Positions 1 through 7,103 of a stretch of 38,529 nucleotides of DNA are shown here, piece by piece. The position numbers and the translations under genes were made by a program. The notes beneath the pieces are model-generated. The model was not told where the DNA came from. It was given only the letters and a program-made list of their open reading frames with translations, and made no database searches. Each line of letters starts with the position of its first letter. Position 1 is the first letter of the stretch. Origin of the DNA: an uncultured Bacilli bacterium (GTDB lineage: Bacteria > Bacillota_I > Bacilli_A > RFN20 > CAG-826); the NCBI GenBank assembly GCA_944363535.1, contig CALVUG010000009.1, forward strand, positions 1 through 38,529, in the 5' to 3' direction.

Positions 1-564
1 AAGTTTTATGACATCGTAAAAGTACTTAACAATGAACAAAAGAAAATAAGTGTAGCAAGTGAGATGGTAAAAAGAATCGACAAATTATTCGAAGCTGAAG
101 CTAAATTAAAAGCGATGAAAAAATCACCACTTGAAATATATGAAGCTAGGCAAAGCGATGATTACATAAAGATGGTTAATGATATATATGATTATCTTGA
201 GACTATAAAGGCTGAAGAAGGAACTCCGCTTGATGTAGCAGTTAAATATTTTAAAAATGTTAAAGAAGAGAGCAAAACCTTCTTATTGGATGGTCATATT
301 CCAATTTCTAATAATATATGTGAAAGGGCAATAAAACCGTTCGCTATTATGAGGAGAAATGTTCTGTTTGCTAAAAGTGAAAATGGAGCTTTACTTTCTA
401 GTAGAATATTTACTATTGTTCAAACCGCGAACGCTAATTCGTTAATTGTAGATAAATATCTTGAATACGTTTTAGAAAACATTAATAAAGTGCCTATTGA
501 TGATCTTTTACCTTGGTCAGAGAAATTACCTAAATCACTATCAATTAAGCAATATTTAAAGTAA
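1..564 (+). CDS. IS66-family transposase, C-terminal part (5' end outside window)
   Basis: This would catalyse transposition of an IS66-type element (DDE-type transposase, TnpC-like). Only the last 187 residues are in the window, and the frame is open at base 1. The region with LDGHIPISNN, CERAIKPFAIMRRN, LFAKSENGALLSSRIFTIV and TANAN matches the conserved end of IS66 transposases, which carries the last catalytic acidic residue and the NN-x2-ER-x-I-RP block. A short tail with the LPWSEKLP motif follows, as in many family members. It is partial at the left edge, so I cannot tell whether the whole element is intact. Its right neighbour is a truncated ABC ATPase, consistent with insertion into that gene. 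Confidence 0.88.
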   Translation, partial: KFYDIVKVLNNEQKKISVASEMVKRIDKLFEAEAKLKAMKKSPLEIYEARQSDDYIKMVNDIYDYLETIKAEEGTPLDVAVKYFKNVKEESKTFLLDGHIPISNNICERAIKPFAIMRRNVLFAKSENGALLSSRIFTIVQTANANSLIVDKYLEYVLENINKVPIDDLLPWSEKLPKSLSIKQYLK

Positions 565-566
565 CT

Positions 567-606
567 GTTCGAATTTTCGCACACGATGTTCAAATATTCG
601 TACACC
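567..606. repeat. Two imperfect 19-bp direct repeats at the IS66 right end
   Basis: Bases 567-585 and 588-606 match at 15 of 19 positions with a 21-bp period. Both start GTTC and contain TTCG followed by ACAC. They lie between the transposase stop and the ABC remnant, so they could be transposase-binding repeats near the IS end. This is inference from position only. Confidence 0.4.
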
Positions 607-626
607 TCTAGGTGGAAATCTTTTAG

Positions 627-854
627 GGATACAAATTATATCGTTACGATGAAAAAATTATTGATATTTTAGATGAAGAAAAGATTATTTATAAGAAAAA
701 TTCTTCCTATTTAGAAATATCATTTAAAGATACTGAAAGTGCGAAAGAATTCATCGCTAAATACAAAAATTTAATTTTTGATTTGGAGATCGTCAAAGGC
801 ACGATGGATGATGTCTTCTTAAATGTAACTGGGAAGGATTTAAAACAACTATGA
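627..854 (+). pseudogene. ABC transporter ATP-binding protein, C-terminal remnant cut off by the IS66 element
   Basis: Reading in the frame that ends at the TGA at 852-854 gives about 75 residues, ending GTMDDVFLNVTGKDLKQL. That is the usual C-terminus of the ATPase subunit of ABC-2 exporters (drug or lipid efflux type), after the nucleotide-binding domain. Walker A, signature and Walker B are missing. In-frame stops lie at 609-611 and 624-626, in what is probably IS sequence. The stop overlaps the start of the permease by ATGA, typical of a co-translated ATPase-permease pair. The transporter is therefore probably inactive here unless another ATPase pairs with the permease. Confidence 0.8.
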
Positions 855-1756
855 TGTGGAATTTAAAGAAACTCGGTTACTTAACGATGAGGAATCTTAA
901 ACTTTATTTTAAAGATAAGATGACTTTTTTCGTTTCTTTAATTACCCCCGTTATTCTTTTTGTTTTATTTGCGACTTTCTTAAAATCAACATATGAAGAA
1001 CAACTAATCGCTATCGTTGGAGAAGGAATTCTTCCAACTTCATTAATTAACGCTTTTAGTGGAGGATGGCTTTTTTCTAGCGTCTTAGCCACTTCTTGTA
1101 TCACAGTTGCCTTTTGTAGCGGCATTATGATTATTGATAAGATAAACAGTGCCGATATCGATTTTAAAGTCACTCCTATTAAAAATTACATTTTAAAATT
1201 GAGTTATGTCTTGGCTAATATGCTTTCAACTTTCATAGTTTGTTTCGTCTTCTTAATAATCGGCCTTATTTATTTAGGTATCGTTGGTTTTTATTTAACG
1301 TTCCTTGACGTCTTACTTATCATTGCTAACATCATCCTTACTTCTTTATTCGGAACATTACTCGCTAATATTATTTGGTCATTTACTCGCTCACAAGGCG
1401 TCATGTCTAGCATATGCACATTAGTGTCAGCTTTATATGGCTTTATTTGCGGAGCGTACATGCCAATTTCAACGATGGGTGAAGGAATTAAAAATTTTAC
1501 AAGTTTACTTCCTGGCACTTATTCCACTATTTTATTTAGACAAGGCTTTTTAAATGGTACATTAGATAAGATGTTAGAATATGGTCATTCTCCAATGGTC
1601 GATGCCATAAAACAATCATTCGACGTTTCCTACATAGCTTTTGGAACAAATATTCCAACTTGGGCTATGTATCTTATAATTTTACTCACAAGTGTGGTTT
1701 TATTAATTCTACTAATAATTATTTCTACAATAAAAATCAGGAGAAAAACAAAATGA
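851..1756 (+). CDS. ABC-2 type transporter permease
   Basis: Membrane subunit of an ABC exporter, 301 residues, in the cytoplasmic membrane. A first membrane segment lies near residues 25-43, followed by an extracytoplasmic loop and about five more hydrophobic segments (roughly 70-95, 115-140, 148-175, 180-205, 270-293), the layout of the ABC2_membrane family. The tail is basic (KIRRKTK). The start overlaps the stop of the ATPase remnant (ATGA), and the gene overlaps the following acetyltransferase the same way. A second in-frame ATG follows immediately at 854. With its ATPase destroyed by the IS66 insertion this is probably an orphan; it would now depend on transcription from the IS or from upstream. 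Substrate unknown. Confidence 0.85.
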   Translation: MMWNLKKLGYLTMRNLKLYFKDKMTFFVSLITPVILFVLFATFLKSTYEEQLIAIVGEGILPTSLINAFSGGWLFSSVLATSCITVAFCSGIMIIDKINSADIDFKVTPIKNYILKLSYVLANMLSTFIVCFVFLIIGLIYLGIVGFYLTFLDVLLIIANIILTSLFGTLLANIIWSFTRSQGVMSSICTLVSALYGFICGAYMPISTMGEGIKNFTSLLPGTYSTILFRQGFLNGTLDKMLEYGHSPMVDAIKQSFDVSYIAFGTNIPTWAMYLIILLTSVVLLILLIIISTIKIRRKTK

Positions 1757-2364
1757 GTGAAAAAGAAAAAATGTTAAAGGAGAAACTTTATATCCCTTTT
1801 GATGAAGAATTAGGTAAAAGAAATGCTTTAGCCTACGAACTCTGTCTAAAATTTAATTCTTTACATAAATGTGATTTAAAGAGAAAAGAAATTTTAAAAG
1901 AACTTTGTCCGAATTTAGGTCAAGACATAACTTTTGCAGGTCCTATTTGGTTCGACTATGGAGATAATATTTATAGTGGCGACCACATTTACGCAAATTA
2001 CAATTTCGTCGTTTTAGATTGCGCAAAAATCTATCTAGGTAGTAACGTCTTCTTTGGCCCAAATGTTACTTTAGCAACCCCTTTACGCCCTTTATTAGCT
2101 AAAGAAAGAGCTATGTTTTTAAAAGACGGAAATTACGTTGATCAAGAATACGCTAAAGAAATTCATATCGGCTCTAATTGTTGGATTGCTTCTAACGTCA
2201 CCATATGCGCTGGAGTAACGATTGGCGATAATTGTGTTATCGGAGCAGGTTCGGTCGTAACAAAAGATATTCCTTCTAATTTTTTGGCTGCGGGCATACC
2301 TGCGAAAGTAATTAGGCCTATAACTAAAGAAGACTCAATTTATCTACGTAAAGATTTATTTTAA
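1753..2364 (+). CDS. Maltose/galactoside O-acetyltransferase family protein (left-handed beta-helix)
   Basis: Transfers an acetyl group from acetyl-CoA to a sugar; 203 residues, cytoplasmic. After a helical N-terminal maltose-acetyltransferase domain (about residues 7-60) come hexapeptide repeats (for example IHIGSNCWIASNVTICAGV and TIGDNCVIGAGSVVTKDI), ending in AAGIPAKVIRPI, the standard end of the LacA/Maa/NodL group. I chose the ATG at 1753 because it overlaps the permease stop as ATGA and has AGGAG at 1739-1743; an ATG at 1771 is an alternative. The true acceptor sugar is unknown. Co-translation with the ABC permease suggests they shared a transcript before the IS arrived. Confidence 0.88.
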   Translation: MSEKEKMLKEKLYIPFDEELGKRNALAYELCLKFNSLHKCDLKRKEILKELCPNLGQDITFAGPIWFDYGDNIYSGDHIYANYNFVVLDCAKIYLGSNVFFGPNVTLATPLRPLLAKERAMFLKDGNYVDQEYAKEIHIGSNCWIASNVTICAGVTIGDNCVIGAGSVVTKDIPSNFLAAGIPAKVIRPITKEDSIYLRKDLF

Positions 2365-2402
2365 TAAATTGTCTAAAACTATGTTTTCTTCATCTTTCAA
2401 TG

Positions 2403-2408
2403 TATAAT
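2403..2408 (+). promoter_or_regulatory. Probable -10 box of the superoxide reductase gene
   Basis: TATAAT at 2403-2408 lies 31 bases before the ATG at 2434, with AAAGGAG between them (2418-2424). No good -35 box is visible at the usual distance. The leader would be short, about 20 nt. Confidence 0.5.
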
Positions 2409-2433
2409 GAATAGCACAAAGGAGATAAAATTT

Positions 2434-2808
2434 ATGGAAAGAAAAATTTTACACTGTAAAACTTGTGGTAATGTCGTTTTACCACTCACATTGAAAGAAC
2501 ATCAAAGCCACGATGGTGCGATGGAAGAACTTATTCCTAACACAAAAGATGCTGCAGTAGAAAAACATGTTCCTATTTTTTCTTTACGCGCTAACCATGT
2601 TCACGTAGAAGTCGGTAGTGTTCACCACCCAATGAGTGAAGAACATTACATCGAATGGGTGATGCTTGAAACAACAAATGGTGTTCAAATTCGTTATTTA
2701 AAGCCAAACGATGCACCTGAAGCTGATTTTTACATCGCACCCGGTGAAGGCATTATCCGCGTTCTTGCTTACTGCAATTTACATGGCCTTTGGTCAAAAA
2801 ATATTTAA
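2434..2808 (+). CDS. Superoxide reductase (desulfoferrodoxin family) lacking two cysteines of centre I
   Basis: Reduces superoxide to hydrogen peroxide without making oxygen, a typical defence of anaerobes; 124 residues, cytoplasmic. The catalytic iron centre II is complete: His45 (in EKHVP, with catalytic Glu43 and Lys44), His65 in HPM, His71 in EHYIEW, Cys114 and His117 in YCNLHG. The N-terminal desulforedoxin domain keeps only Cys8 and Cys11; the adjacent Cys-Cys pair of classical desulfoferrodoxin is replaced (around SHDGAM, 25-30). Centre I iron is therefore probably absent, as in class III enzymes. I start at 2434, not an upstream ATG at 2407, because AAAGGAG lies ten bases before it. 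An electron donor such as rubredoxin is not in the window. Confidence 0.92.
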   Translation: MERKILHCKTCGNVVLPLTLKEHQSHDGAMEELIPNTKDAAVEKHVPIFSLRANHVHVEVGSVHHPMSEEHYIEWVMLETTNGVQIRYLKPNDAPEADFYIAPGEGIIRVLAYCNLHGLWSKNI

Positions 2809-2816
2809 TTTAATCT

Positions 2817-4082
2817 ATGCGCATACCAGACTACGATAATTGTTTAGTTAATCTTTCTAACTCTATTCTTAAACATTTTGGTTTGGAAACTTATCATCCT
2901 TCCATCCCTAGTGCCGATAAGATGCTAGAAGGTAATAAACAAATCGTAGTCTTTTTATTTGACGGCTTAGGAGAATCAATTTTAAACAAACATTTAGATG
3001 AAGATAATTATATGCGCCTAAATGTAAGGCATCGTTTATCTAGCGTTTTCCCACCCACTACTGTCGCTGCCACAAACGCATTTTTAAATGCAAAATACCC
3101 GTTAGAAACCGGTTATTTAGGCTGGACTGAATATTTTAAAGAACATCCTAATCAACCGATTGAAGTATTTACTAATCGTTTTAAACTTGATAATACTTCA
3201 TCGCCACTTCCTGGCATCAATTCCAAGCATCTTGCATGTTTTAATATTATTGATACGATCAACGCTCATGCATTAGAAAAAACTAGAGCGCATCTTCTAT
3301 ATTGTTATCCGGTCGATAAAAAAGGTCCTAGATTATTATCTTCGTTCATGAAGAAAGCTTATAAACTAGCGAAACAAACGGAAAATAGTTTCGTCTACGC
3401 TTATTGGACTAATCCTGATCATACTTTGCATCATAAAGGTGTCGATTCGAAAGCAGCAAAAAGAGCGGTAAGAAAAATTAATCGTCTATTCGTTAGATAT
3501 ACAACTAAACCTAAAAACCAAGATGTCTTAACTTTCGCTATCGCAGATCACGGCCTCATCGATGTCAAACCGATTAACTTATTAAAAGAGCATCCTGAAT
3601 TTGAAAAGATGCTAGCGAAGCCTTGGGCGATTGAAACGCGCGCCGCTTCCTTTTTCATCAATGATGAATATAAGCAAGAATTTAAAAAACTCTTCAACGA
3701 ATATTACGGCGATAAATTTGAACTTTATAGCAAAGAACAAGTGCTTAAAAATAATATCTTTGGTTTAGGTAAGCCTCATCCGATGGTCGATCTATCTTTA
3801 GGTGATTATCTTGCTGTCGCTACTTCAAATTATCATCTTATCTTCCCTGATGAAGAACCTTTTAAAGCTCATCACGCTGGGGCGACCGATGAAGAATATA
3901 CGATTGATCTAATAGGCGTTAATGGGACGCTATTAAAAGAAGATAAAGAAAGATGGCTTAAAGAAGATAATGAAAAAGCCTTATTAGAAGCAAAAGCACG
4001 TCTACATATCGAAGATCAAGAAGTTAAAGTTGAAACTTTAGAAGATAAGAATAAAAATACTCCTGAAGACGATCAGAAGTAA
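2817..4082 (+). CDS. Type I phosphodiesterase/nucleotide pyrophosphatase family protein (alkaline phosphatase fold)
   Basis: Predicted two-metal phosphodiesterase or phosphatase, 421 residues, with no signal peptide, so probably cytoplasmic. The metal and nucleophile set is readable: Asp49 in FLFDGLGE, Thr81 in FPPTTVAA (nucleophile), the Asp/His pair in NPDHTLHHKG, IADHG, and the late His in AHHAGATDEE. The tail after about residue 375 is charged and rich in Glu and Lys. It lies 8 bases after the superoxide reductase with no Shine-Dalgarno sequence before the ATG, so it probably depends on the upstream transcript. A strong bidirectional hairpin follows. The true substrate cannot be read from the sequence; nucleotide, phospholipid headgroup and phosphoglycan substrates all occur in this superfamily. 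Confidence 0.8.
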   Translation: MRIPDYDNCLVNLSNSILKHFGLETYHPSIPSADKMLEGNKQIVVFLFDGLGESILNKHLDEDNYMRLNVRHRLSSVFPPTTVAATNAFLNAKYPLETGYLGWTEYFKEHPNQPIEVFTNRFKLDNTSSPLPGINSKHLACFNIIDTINAHALEKTRAHLLYCYPVDKKGPRLLSSFMKKAYKLAKQTENSFVYAYWTNPDHTLHHKGVDSKAAKRAVRKINRLFVRYTTKPKNQDVLTFAIADHGLIDVKPINLLKEHPEFEKMLAKPWAIETRAASFFINDEYKQEFKKLFNEYYGDKFELYSKEQVLKNNIFGLGKPHPMVDLSLGDYLAVATSNYHLIFPDEEPFKAHHAGATDEEYTIDLIGVNGTLLKEDKERWLKEDNEKALLEAKARLHIEDQEVKVETLEDKNKNTPEDDQK

Positions 4083-4109
4083 CTTAAATTAAAAGAGCAT
4101 AAAAAAGAT

Positions 4110-4136
4110 AAATAGTGCGTTAAGGCGCACTATTTT
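4110..4136. terminator. Bidirectional terminator between the phosphodiesterase and the purine permease
   Basis: AATAGTGCG (4111-4119) pairs with CGCACTATT (4126-4134) around a 6-nt loop. A T run follows on the plus strand (4133-4136), and the A-rich stretch at 4100-4112 gives a U-rich tail on the minus strand. It serves both convergent genes. The stem lies inside the last codons and stop of the minus-strand permease. Confidence 0.85.
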
Positions 4137-5577
4137 GCATTGCAATAACTTCATTAATAATAAATGAAACGACGAAAAATGCACTTATTAAATAAGTGAC
4201 GATATTAATTTTCTTATAATTACCTCTCGCTAATTCAATGACAGTATAGAAAATAAAACTAAAACCGATACCGTTAGAAATTGAATAAGTAAGAACAGTA
4301 ATTATAACAGCTAAGAAACCAACGAAAGTAATAGCCATATCATCCCACGTTAAGGACTTTAAGTTATTGACGAAGATTAATGCCCCAACGAGCACTAAAG
4401 CGGGAGCGACGACTGAACCAGCCGTAAAGATAGAAAATATAGGATAGATGAACATCGTTAAAGCAAATAATAAACCAGTAACAATAGAAGCTAGACCAGT
4501 TTTTGCTCCAACCTTCACCCCTACTGTTGATTCGGCAAAGGGTGTGATAGTCGAAGTTCCAAGTGGACCACTTAATAATGAGCCGATAGCGTCAGGATAG
4601 AAGACACGGCGTTGCTTAAATGAACCATCATCATCGATCGCTCCAACATCTTTTCCAACGGAAAGAATAGTGGCCGTCGAATCGAATAGATGAACAAAAA
4701 ATAAAGAGAAAATAACAGCGTAACTACTTGGATTAGAAAAGACGTTAACAAATAGACTTCCTATATCGGTATTAACTCCTTCAGCAGAAGAAAACGCACC
4801 GAAGAAAACAACATCTTTTAACCCAACGAAGCGAGCGGCTAGATCCCAATCGTTATCGAAAAATGGTAAGCCATTTTGATTAGCGATTTCACTTGCAGCA
4901 ATACCTTGCGCCGCACTCATAGAATAAGTAATAGTAATACCGATGACCGCCGAGACGACAACAGCGATAGGAATGGCTAACGTATTGATGATAGTTTTCT
5001 TCGTTTTTAAAAACATTAAGACTAGACCAACGATGATACCAAATAAAGAAAGTAAGACGCCAGGATTAGAAAAAGAACCAAGAGTGACAAATGTTGATTC
5101 GCTTGGCATGACAATATTTGCGTTTTTTAAACCGACAAAGGCAATAAATGCACCTAAAGAAGCGCAGATGATAAGCCTTAACTGGCGAGGAATCTTATCG
5201 ATGATAATACTTCGTATCGGTGTAATGGTAAAAGCGAAGAATATGATACCTGTGATAAATAAAAGGACCATACATTCTTGCCAAGAAAAGCCTAAGCCTT
5301 GGGAAACAGTCGTCGTAATAAATGAATTTAAGCCCATCCCGGTCGATAAAGCAATCGGCATATTAGCGATGAAGCCCATCAAGATGGTGATTAGAGCAGA
5401 AATAATCGCCGTTGCGATAAAGACACCTTGATAACTCATTCCCCCTTCCATATCACTAAACAGTAAGGCATTTAAAGGAATGATATAAATCATGGCAAAG
5501 AAAGTCATGACTCCACCGATAATTTCAAGCGATAATTTAGCTTTACGCGATTTAATCTTAAAAATTTTTTCTAACAT
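4120..5577 (-). CDS. NCS2 family purine permease (AzgA/PbuG-like)
   Basis: Proton-coupled uptake of a nucleobase, most likely guanine/hypoxanthine or adenine; 485 residues with about 12-14 membrane segments. The N-terminus (IGGVMTFFAMIYIIPLNA) and the following NMPIALSTGMGLNSFI are hallmarks of the AzgA/PbuG branch of NCS2. Later motifs FDSTATILSVGK and PLGTSTITPFAESTVGV carry the substrate-site residues of that branch. Transcription probably starts from a promoter whose -35 overlaps the one of the divergent tRNA-Ala gene: TTGTCA (minus strand, 5611-5616), 18-bp spacer, TAAAAT (5587-5592). The ATG is only 9 bases past this -10 box. No purine riboswitch is visible in the short leader. The C-terminal codons form part of the terminator. 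Confidence 0.9.
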   Translation of the reverse strand: MLEKIFKIKSRKAKLSLEIIGGVMTFFAMIYIIPLNALLFSDMEGGMSYQGVFIATAIISALITILMGFIANMPIALSTGMGLNSFITTTVSQGLGFSWQECMVLLFITGIIFFAFTITPIRSIIIDKIPRQLRLIICASLGAFIAFVGLKNANIVMPSESTFVTLGSFSNPGVLLSLFGIIVGLVLMFLKTKKTIINTLAIPIAVVVSAVIGITITYSMSAAQGIAASEIANQNGLPFFDNDWDLAARFVGLKDVVFFGAFSSAEGVNTDIGSLFVNVFSNPSSYAVIFSLFFVHLFDSTATILSVGKDVGAIDDDGSFKQRRVFYPDAIGSLLSGPLGTSTITPFAESTVGVKVGAKTGLASIVTGLLFALTMFIYPIFSIFTAGSVVAPALVLVGALIFVNNLKSLTWDDMAITFVGFLAVIITVLTYSISNGIGFSFIFYTVIELARGNYKKINIVTYLISAFFVVSFIINEVIAMQNSAP

Positions 5578-5586
5578 AGCCTTAAT

Positions 5587-5616
5587 ATTTTATCAAATTA
5601 TACTAATCCTTGACAA
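5587..5616 (-). promoter_or_regulatory. Putative promoter of the NCS2 permease
   Basis: TTGTCA at 5611-5616 and TAAAAT at 5587-5592 (read on the minus strand) with an 18-bp spacer. The -10 ends 9 bases before the ATG, so the leader would be about 2-3 nt. A competing TATAAT at 5597-5602 lacks a good -35. Confidence 0.5.
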
Positions 5617-5639
5617 TCGCTAGTATTTTTCACTATTAT
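5610..5639 (+). promoter_or_regulatory. Promoter of tRNA-Ala
   Basis: TTGACA at 5610-5615, 18-bp spacer, TATTAT at 5634-5639, about 14 bases before the tRNA. Its -35 overlaps that of the divergent permease by five bases. Confidence 0.75.
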
Positions 5640-5653
5640 TTAAAAGACGACTT

Positions 5654-5729
5654 GGGCCTGTAGCTCACCTGGGAGAGCGCTTCCATGGCATGGAAGAGGT
5701 AGCGGGTTCGATCCCCGTCAGGTCCACCA
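5654..5729 (+). tRNA. tRNA-Ala (anticodon GGC)
   Basis: A 76-nt cloverleaf with CCA encoded. The anticodon stem CTTCC/GGAAG closes the loop ATGGCAT, giving anticodon GGC, which reads GCC and GCU. The acceptor stem GGGCCTG/CAGGTCC has a G3-U70 wobble pair, the identity mark of alanine tRNA, which supports the call independently of the anticodon. TTCGATC is in the T loop. It has its own promoter and a terminator just downstream, so it is a single-gene unit. Confidence 0.96.
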
Positions 5730-5740
5730 TTTCGTCTATT

Positions 5741-5764
5741 TCGATACTTTGTATCGATTTTTTT
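5741..5764 (+). terminator. Terminator of tRNA-Ala
   Basis: TCGATAC (5741-5747) and GTATCGA (5751-5757) form a 7-bp stem with a TTT loop, followed by seven T (5758-5764). Confidence 0.85.
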
Positions 5765-5770
5765 ATAAAT

Positions 5771-6306
5771 ATGGACTTACATTATACGATTTTTAAAAGA
5801 AATCACCCTCATAAGAAAGAAGTTAAAGAAACGATTTTAGAAGCTTTTCCTTCCAATGAAAGATTACCTTTTTTATCATCAAACATATCGCGAAAAGAAA
5901 AGGCATCGAATTTAGAGTTTACGAAGATGAAACTGGTTTCGTCTCCATCGCTTATCTATTAAAAAATGAACTTTGCACTTACCTACTTTATTTTGCCGTC
6001 GCCAAAGATAAAAGAAATAAGCAATATGGCTCTAAGATTCTTGATCTATTAATTGAGGAAAATAAAGACAAAGAATTTTATTTATGTATCGAAATTCCAG
6101 ACGAAAAAGATGAGATAACGATAAGAAGATTAAACTTTTATCGTAGACACGGTTTAATTGATTTAGACGCCCTACTTATCGAAAATATCGATTACTTATT
6201 GATGGCTAATAAAGAAATTAAAGATTATAAAAACATCAATGAATTATTAAAAATATCCTATTTCTTTAAATATCGCCCTTACGTTAAAGCATTAAAAAGA
6301 CGTTAA
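5771..6306 (+). pseudogene. GNAT family N-acetyltransferase, frameshifted in a T run
   Basis: The gene starts at ATG 5771 (MDLHYTIFKR) and runs in one frame to about 5870. The rest continues in the -1 frame to the stop at 6304-6306. Adding one T to the six-T run at 5869-5874 restores a single 178-residue frame reading ERLPFFIIKHIAKRKGIEF. The second half has the GNAT core: a strand LCTYLLYFAVAK, the acetyl-CoA loop RNKQYGSKIL, and NFYRRHGLID. As given it would end early, at 5962. This is a disrupted gene, a phase-variable tract or a sequencing error. The ATG follows the tRNA-Ala terminator by six bases and has no Shine-Dalgarno site. It ends against the opposite HTH gene with stops overlapping by two bases. 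Confidence 0.78.
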
Positions 6307-6887
6307 TTCAATTTTTTATTCGTCAAGTGTAAATCGAGAGGAATAGAAATTAAATAATATAACGGAATAATAAATAACATTGCCCAATAAGGATGCCATG
6401 AGTTTAGAGACATTCCTAAAGATAAATAAATCATCAAAACAATAAAAACGATAGGAAACCTCGTAAACTTATGAAAATAGATCGCGAAAATAAAAGAAGA
6501 TAAGATGAAAGGAAGAAAAAATAACGTCCAATAAATTTCATAACCTCGATAAGTAAATTGCCCTAATAAGATATAAGCAATTAAACATAACGCTAGGCTA
6601 ATGATGAAAGTATATCTTTTAAAAATATAATAAGTAGAATGTTCCTTTTTATTAGGCCTTGTTTCGATCTTATCCATCTTATTTTTATCAATATGTTTCA
6701 CGATTTCATCCATCTCTAAACTATAAAAATTTTGAAAGCGATATAAAATCTCTTTACTAGGCATAATTTCATCACTTTCAATAGCGATTAAAGTCGACTT
6801 ATCTAAATCTAAAAATAAAGCTGCATCTTCTAAATTTAAACGATGCAGTATTCTTTCTTCTTTTAAATAATTTCCTAATGAATCCAT
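6303..6887 (-). CDS. Membrane protein with N-terminal XRE-type helix-turn-helix
   Basis: 194 residues. Residues 4-60 form a Cro/C1-type helix-turn-helix (LGNYLKEERILHRLNLEDAA, then DKSTLIAIESDEIMPSKEIL). Four hydrophobic segments follow at about 88-108, 116-135, 142-160 and 165-184, with HPYWAMLFIIPLYY near the end, a pattern shared by a group of membrane-tethered XRE-like proteins in Firmicutes. Probable role is a membrane-linked DNA-binding regulator; target unknown. It follows the tRNA-Pro/tRNA-Arg pair by 20 bases. TATAAT (6894-6899, minus strand) lies only six bases before the ATG, with no Shine-Dalgarno sequence and no clear -35. It may be leaderless, or made by processing of the tRNA transcript. 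Confidence 0.75.
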   Translation of the reverse strand: MDSLGNYLKEERILHRLNLEDAALFLDLDKSTLIAIESDEIMPSKEILYRFQNFYSLEMDEIVKHIDKNKMDKIETRPNKKEHSTYYIFKRYTFIISLALCLIAYILLGQFTYRGYEIYWTLFFLPFILSSFIFAIYFHKFTRFPIVFIVLMIYLSLGMSLNSWHPYWAMLFIIPLYYLISIPLDLHLTNKKLN

Positions 6888-6893
6888 AAAGAT

Positions 6894-6899
6894 ATTATA
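6894..6899 (-). promoter_or_regulatory. Possible -10 box directly before the HTH membrane gene
   Basis: TATAAT on the minus strand ends six bases before the ATG at 6887. The -35 region falls inside tRNA-Arg and does not match the consensus (GCTCCT), so it may be chance or a weak promoter. Confidence 0.35.
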
Positions 6900-6907
6900 T
6901 TAATTTT

Positions 6908-6985
6908 TGGCGCGCCAGGAGCGATTTGAACGTTCGACTTCCACCTTAGGAGGGTGATACTCTATCCGGGCTGAGTTACTGGCGC
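6908..6985 (-). tRNA. tRNA-Arg (anticodon CCT)
   Basis: A 78-nt cloverleaf read on the minus strand, with CCA encoded (6908-6910). The anticodon stem TCACC/GGTGG closes the loop CTCCTAA, giving anticodon CCT, which reads AGG. Acceptor GCGCCAG/CTGGCGC pairs fully. The T stem (GAACG/CGCTC) contains one A-C mismatch. It lies three bases downstream of tRNA-Pro, so the two are made from one transcript. Confidence 0.92.
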
Positions 6986-6988
6986 AAT

Positions 6989-7065
6989 TGGTCGGAGCAA
7001 AGGGATTTGAACCCTTGACCTTCTGGTCCCGAACCAGACGCGCTACCAAGCTGCGCTATGCCCCG
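6989..7065 (-). tRNA. tRNA-Pro (anticodon CGG)
   Basis: A 77-nt cloverleaf on the minus strand with CCA encoded. The stem TCTGG/CCAGA closes the loop TTCGGGA, giving anticodon CGG, which reads CCG. The acceptor CGGGGCA/TGCTCCG with discriminator A is typical for proline. It is preceded by its own promoter inside the 3' end of polC. Confidence 0.94.
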
Positions 7066-7074
7066 AATGACTAA

Positions 7075-7103
7075 ATCATAGTAGATTTAAAACATAAAAT
7101 CAA
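7075..7103 (-). promoter_or_regulatory. Promoter of the tRNA-Pro/tRNA-Arg unit
   Basis: On the minus strand, TTGATT (7098-7103), 17-bp spacer, TATGAT (7075-7080), nine bases before the 5' end of tRNA-Pro. The -35 lies within the last codons of polC. Read-through from polC is also possible because no terminator separates them. Confidence 0.55.

Larger units (their letters stand above)
1..606 (+). mobile_element. 3' end of an IS66-family insertion sequence
   Basis: The window opens inside an IS66-type element. The transposase reading frame is open from base 1 and stops at 564. The element should end shortly after that, because remains of an unrelated ABC ATPase gene begin by 627. Two 19-bp imperfect direct repeats (567-585 and 588-606, 15 of 19 identical) lie just outside the transposase and may belong to the terminal region. 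I could not fix the exact end or an 8-bp target duplication, since the left end is outside the window. Confidence 0.7.

Noticed and set aside
4943-5431. A 162-codon plus-strand ORF inside the permease gene.
   Set aside because: It lies fully opposite a clear membrane protein gene and resembles no protein; a by-product of codon use.
5578-5609. Purine riboswitch before the NCS2 permease.
   Set aside because: The gap is too short for an aptamer and lacks the conserved three-way junction sequence.
5690-5962. A longer ORF that runs from inside tRNA-Ala into the acetyltransferase.
   Set aside because: Its first 27 codons lie in the tRNA and its terminator. The gene begins at ATG 5771 and is frameshifted downstream.
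6905-6920. Perfect GC palindrome TGGCGCGCCA, considered as an operator or terminator.
   Set aside because: It is the CCA end and acceptor stem of tRNA-Arg; no U run follows on either strand.
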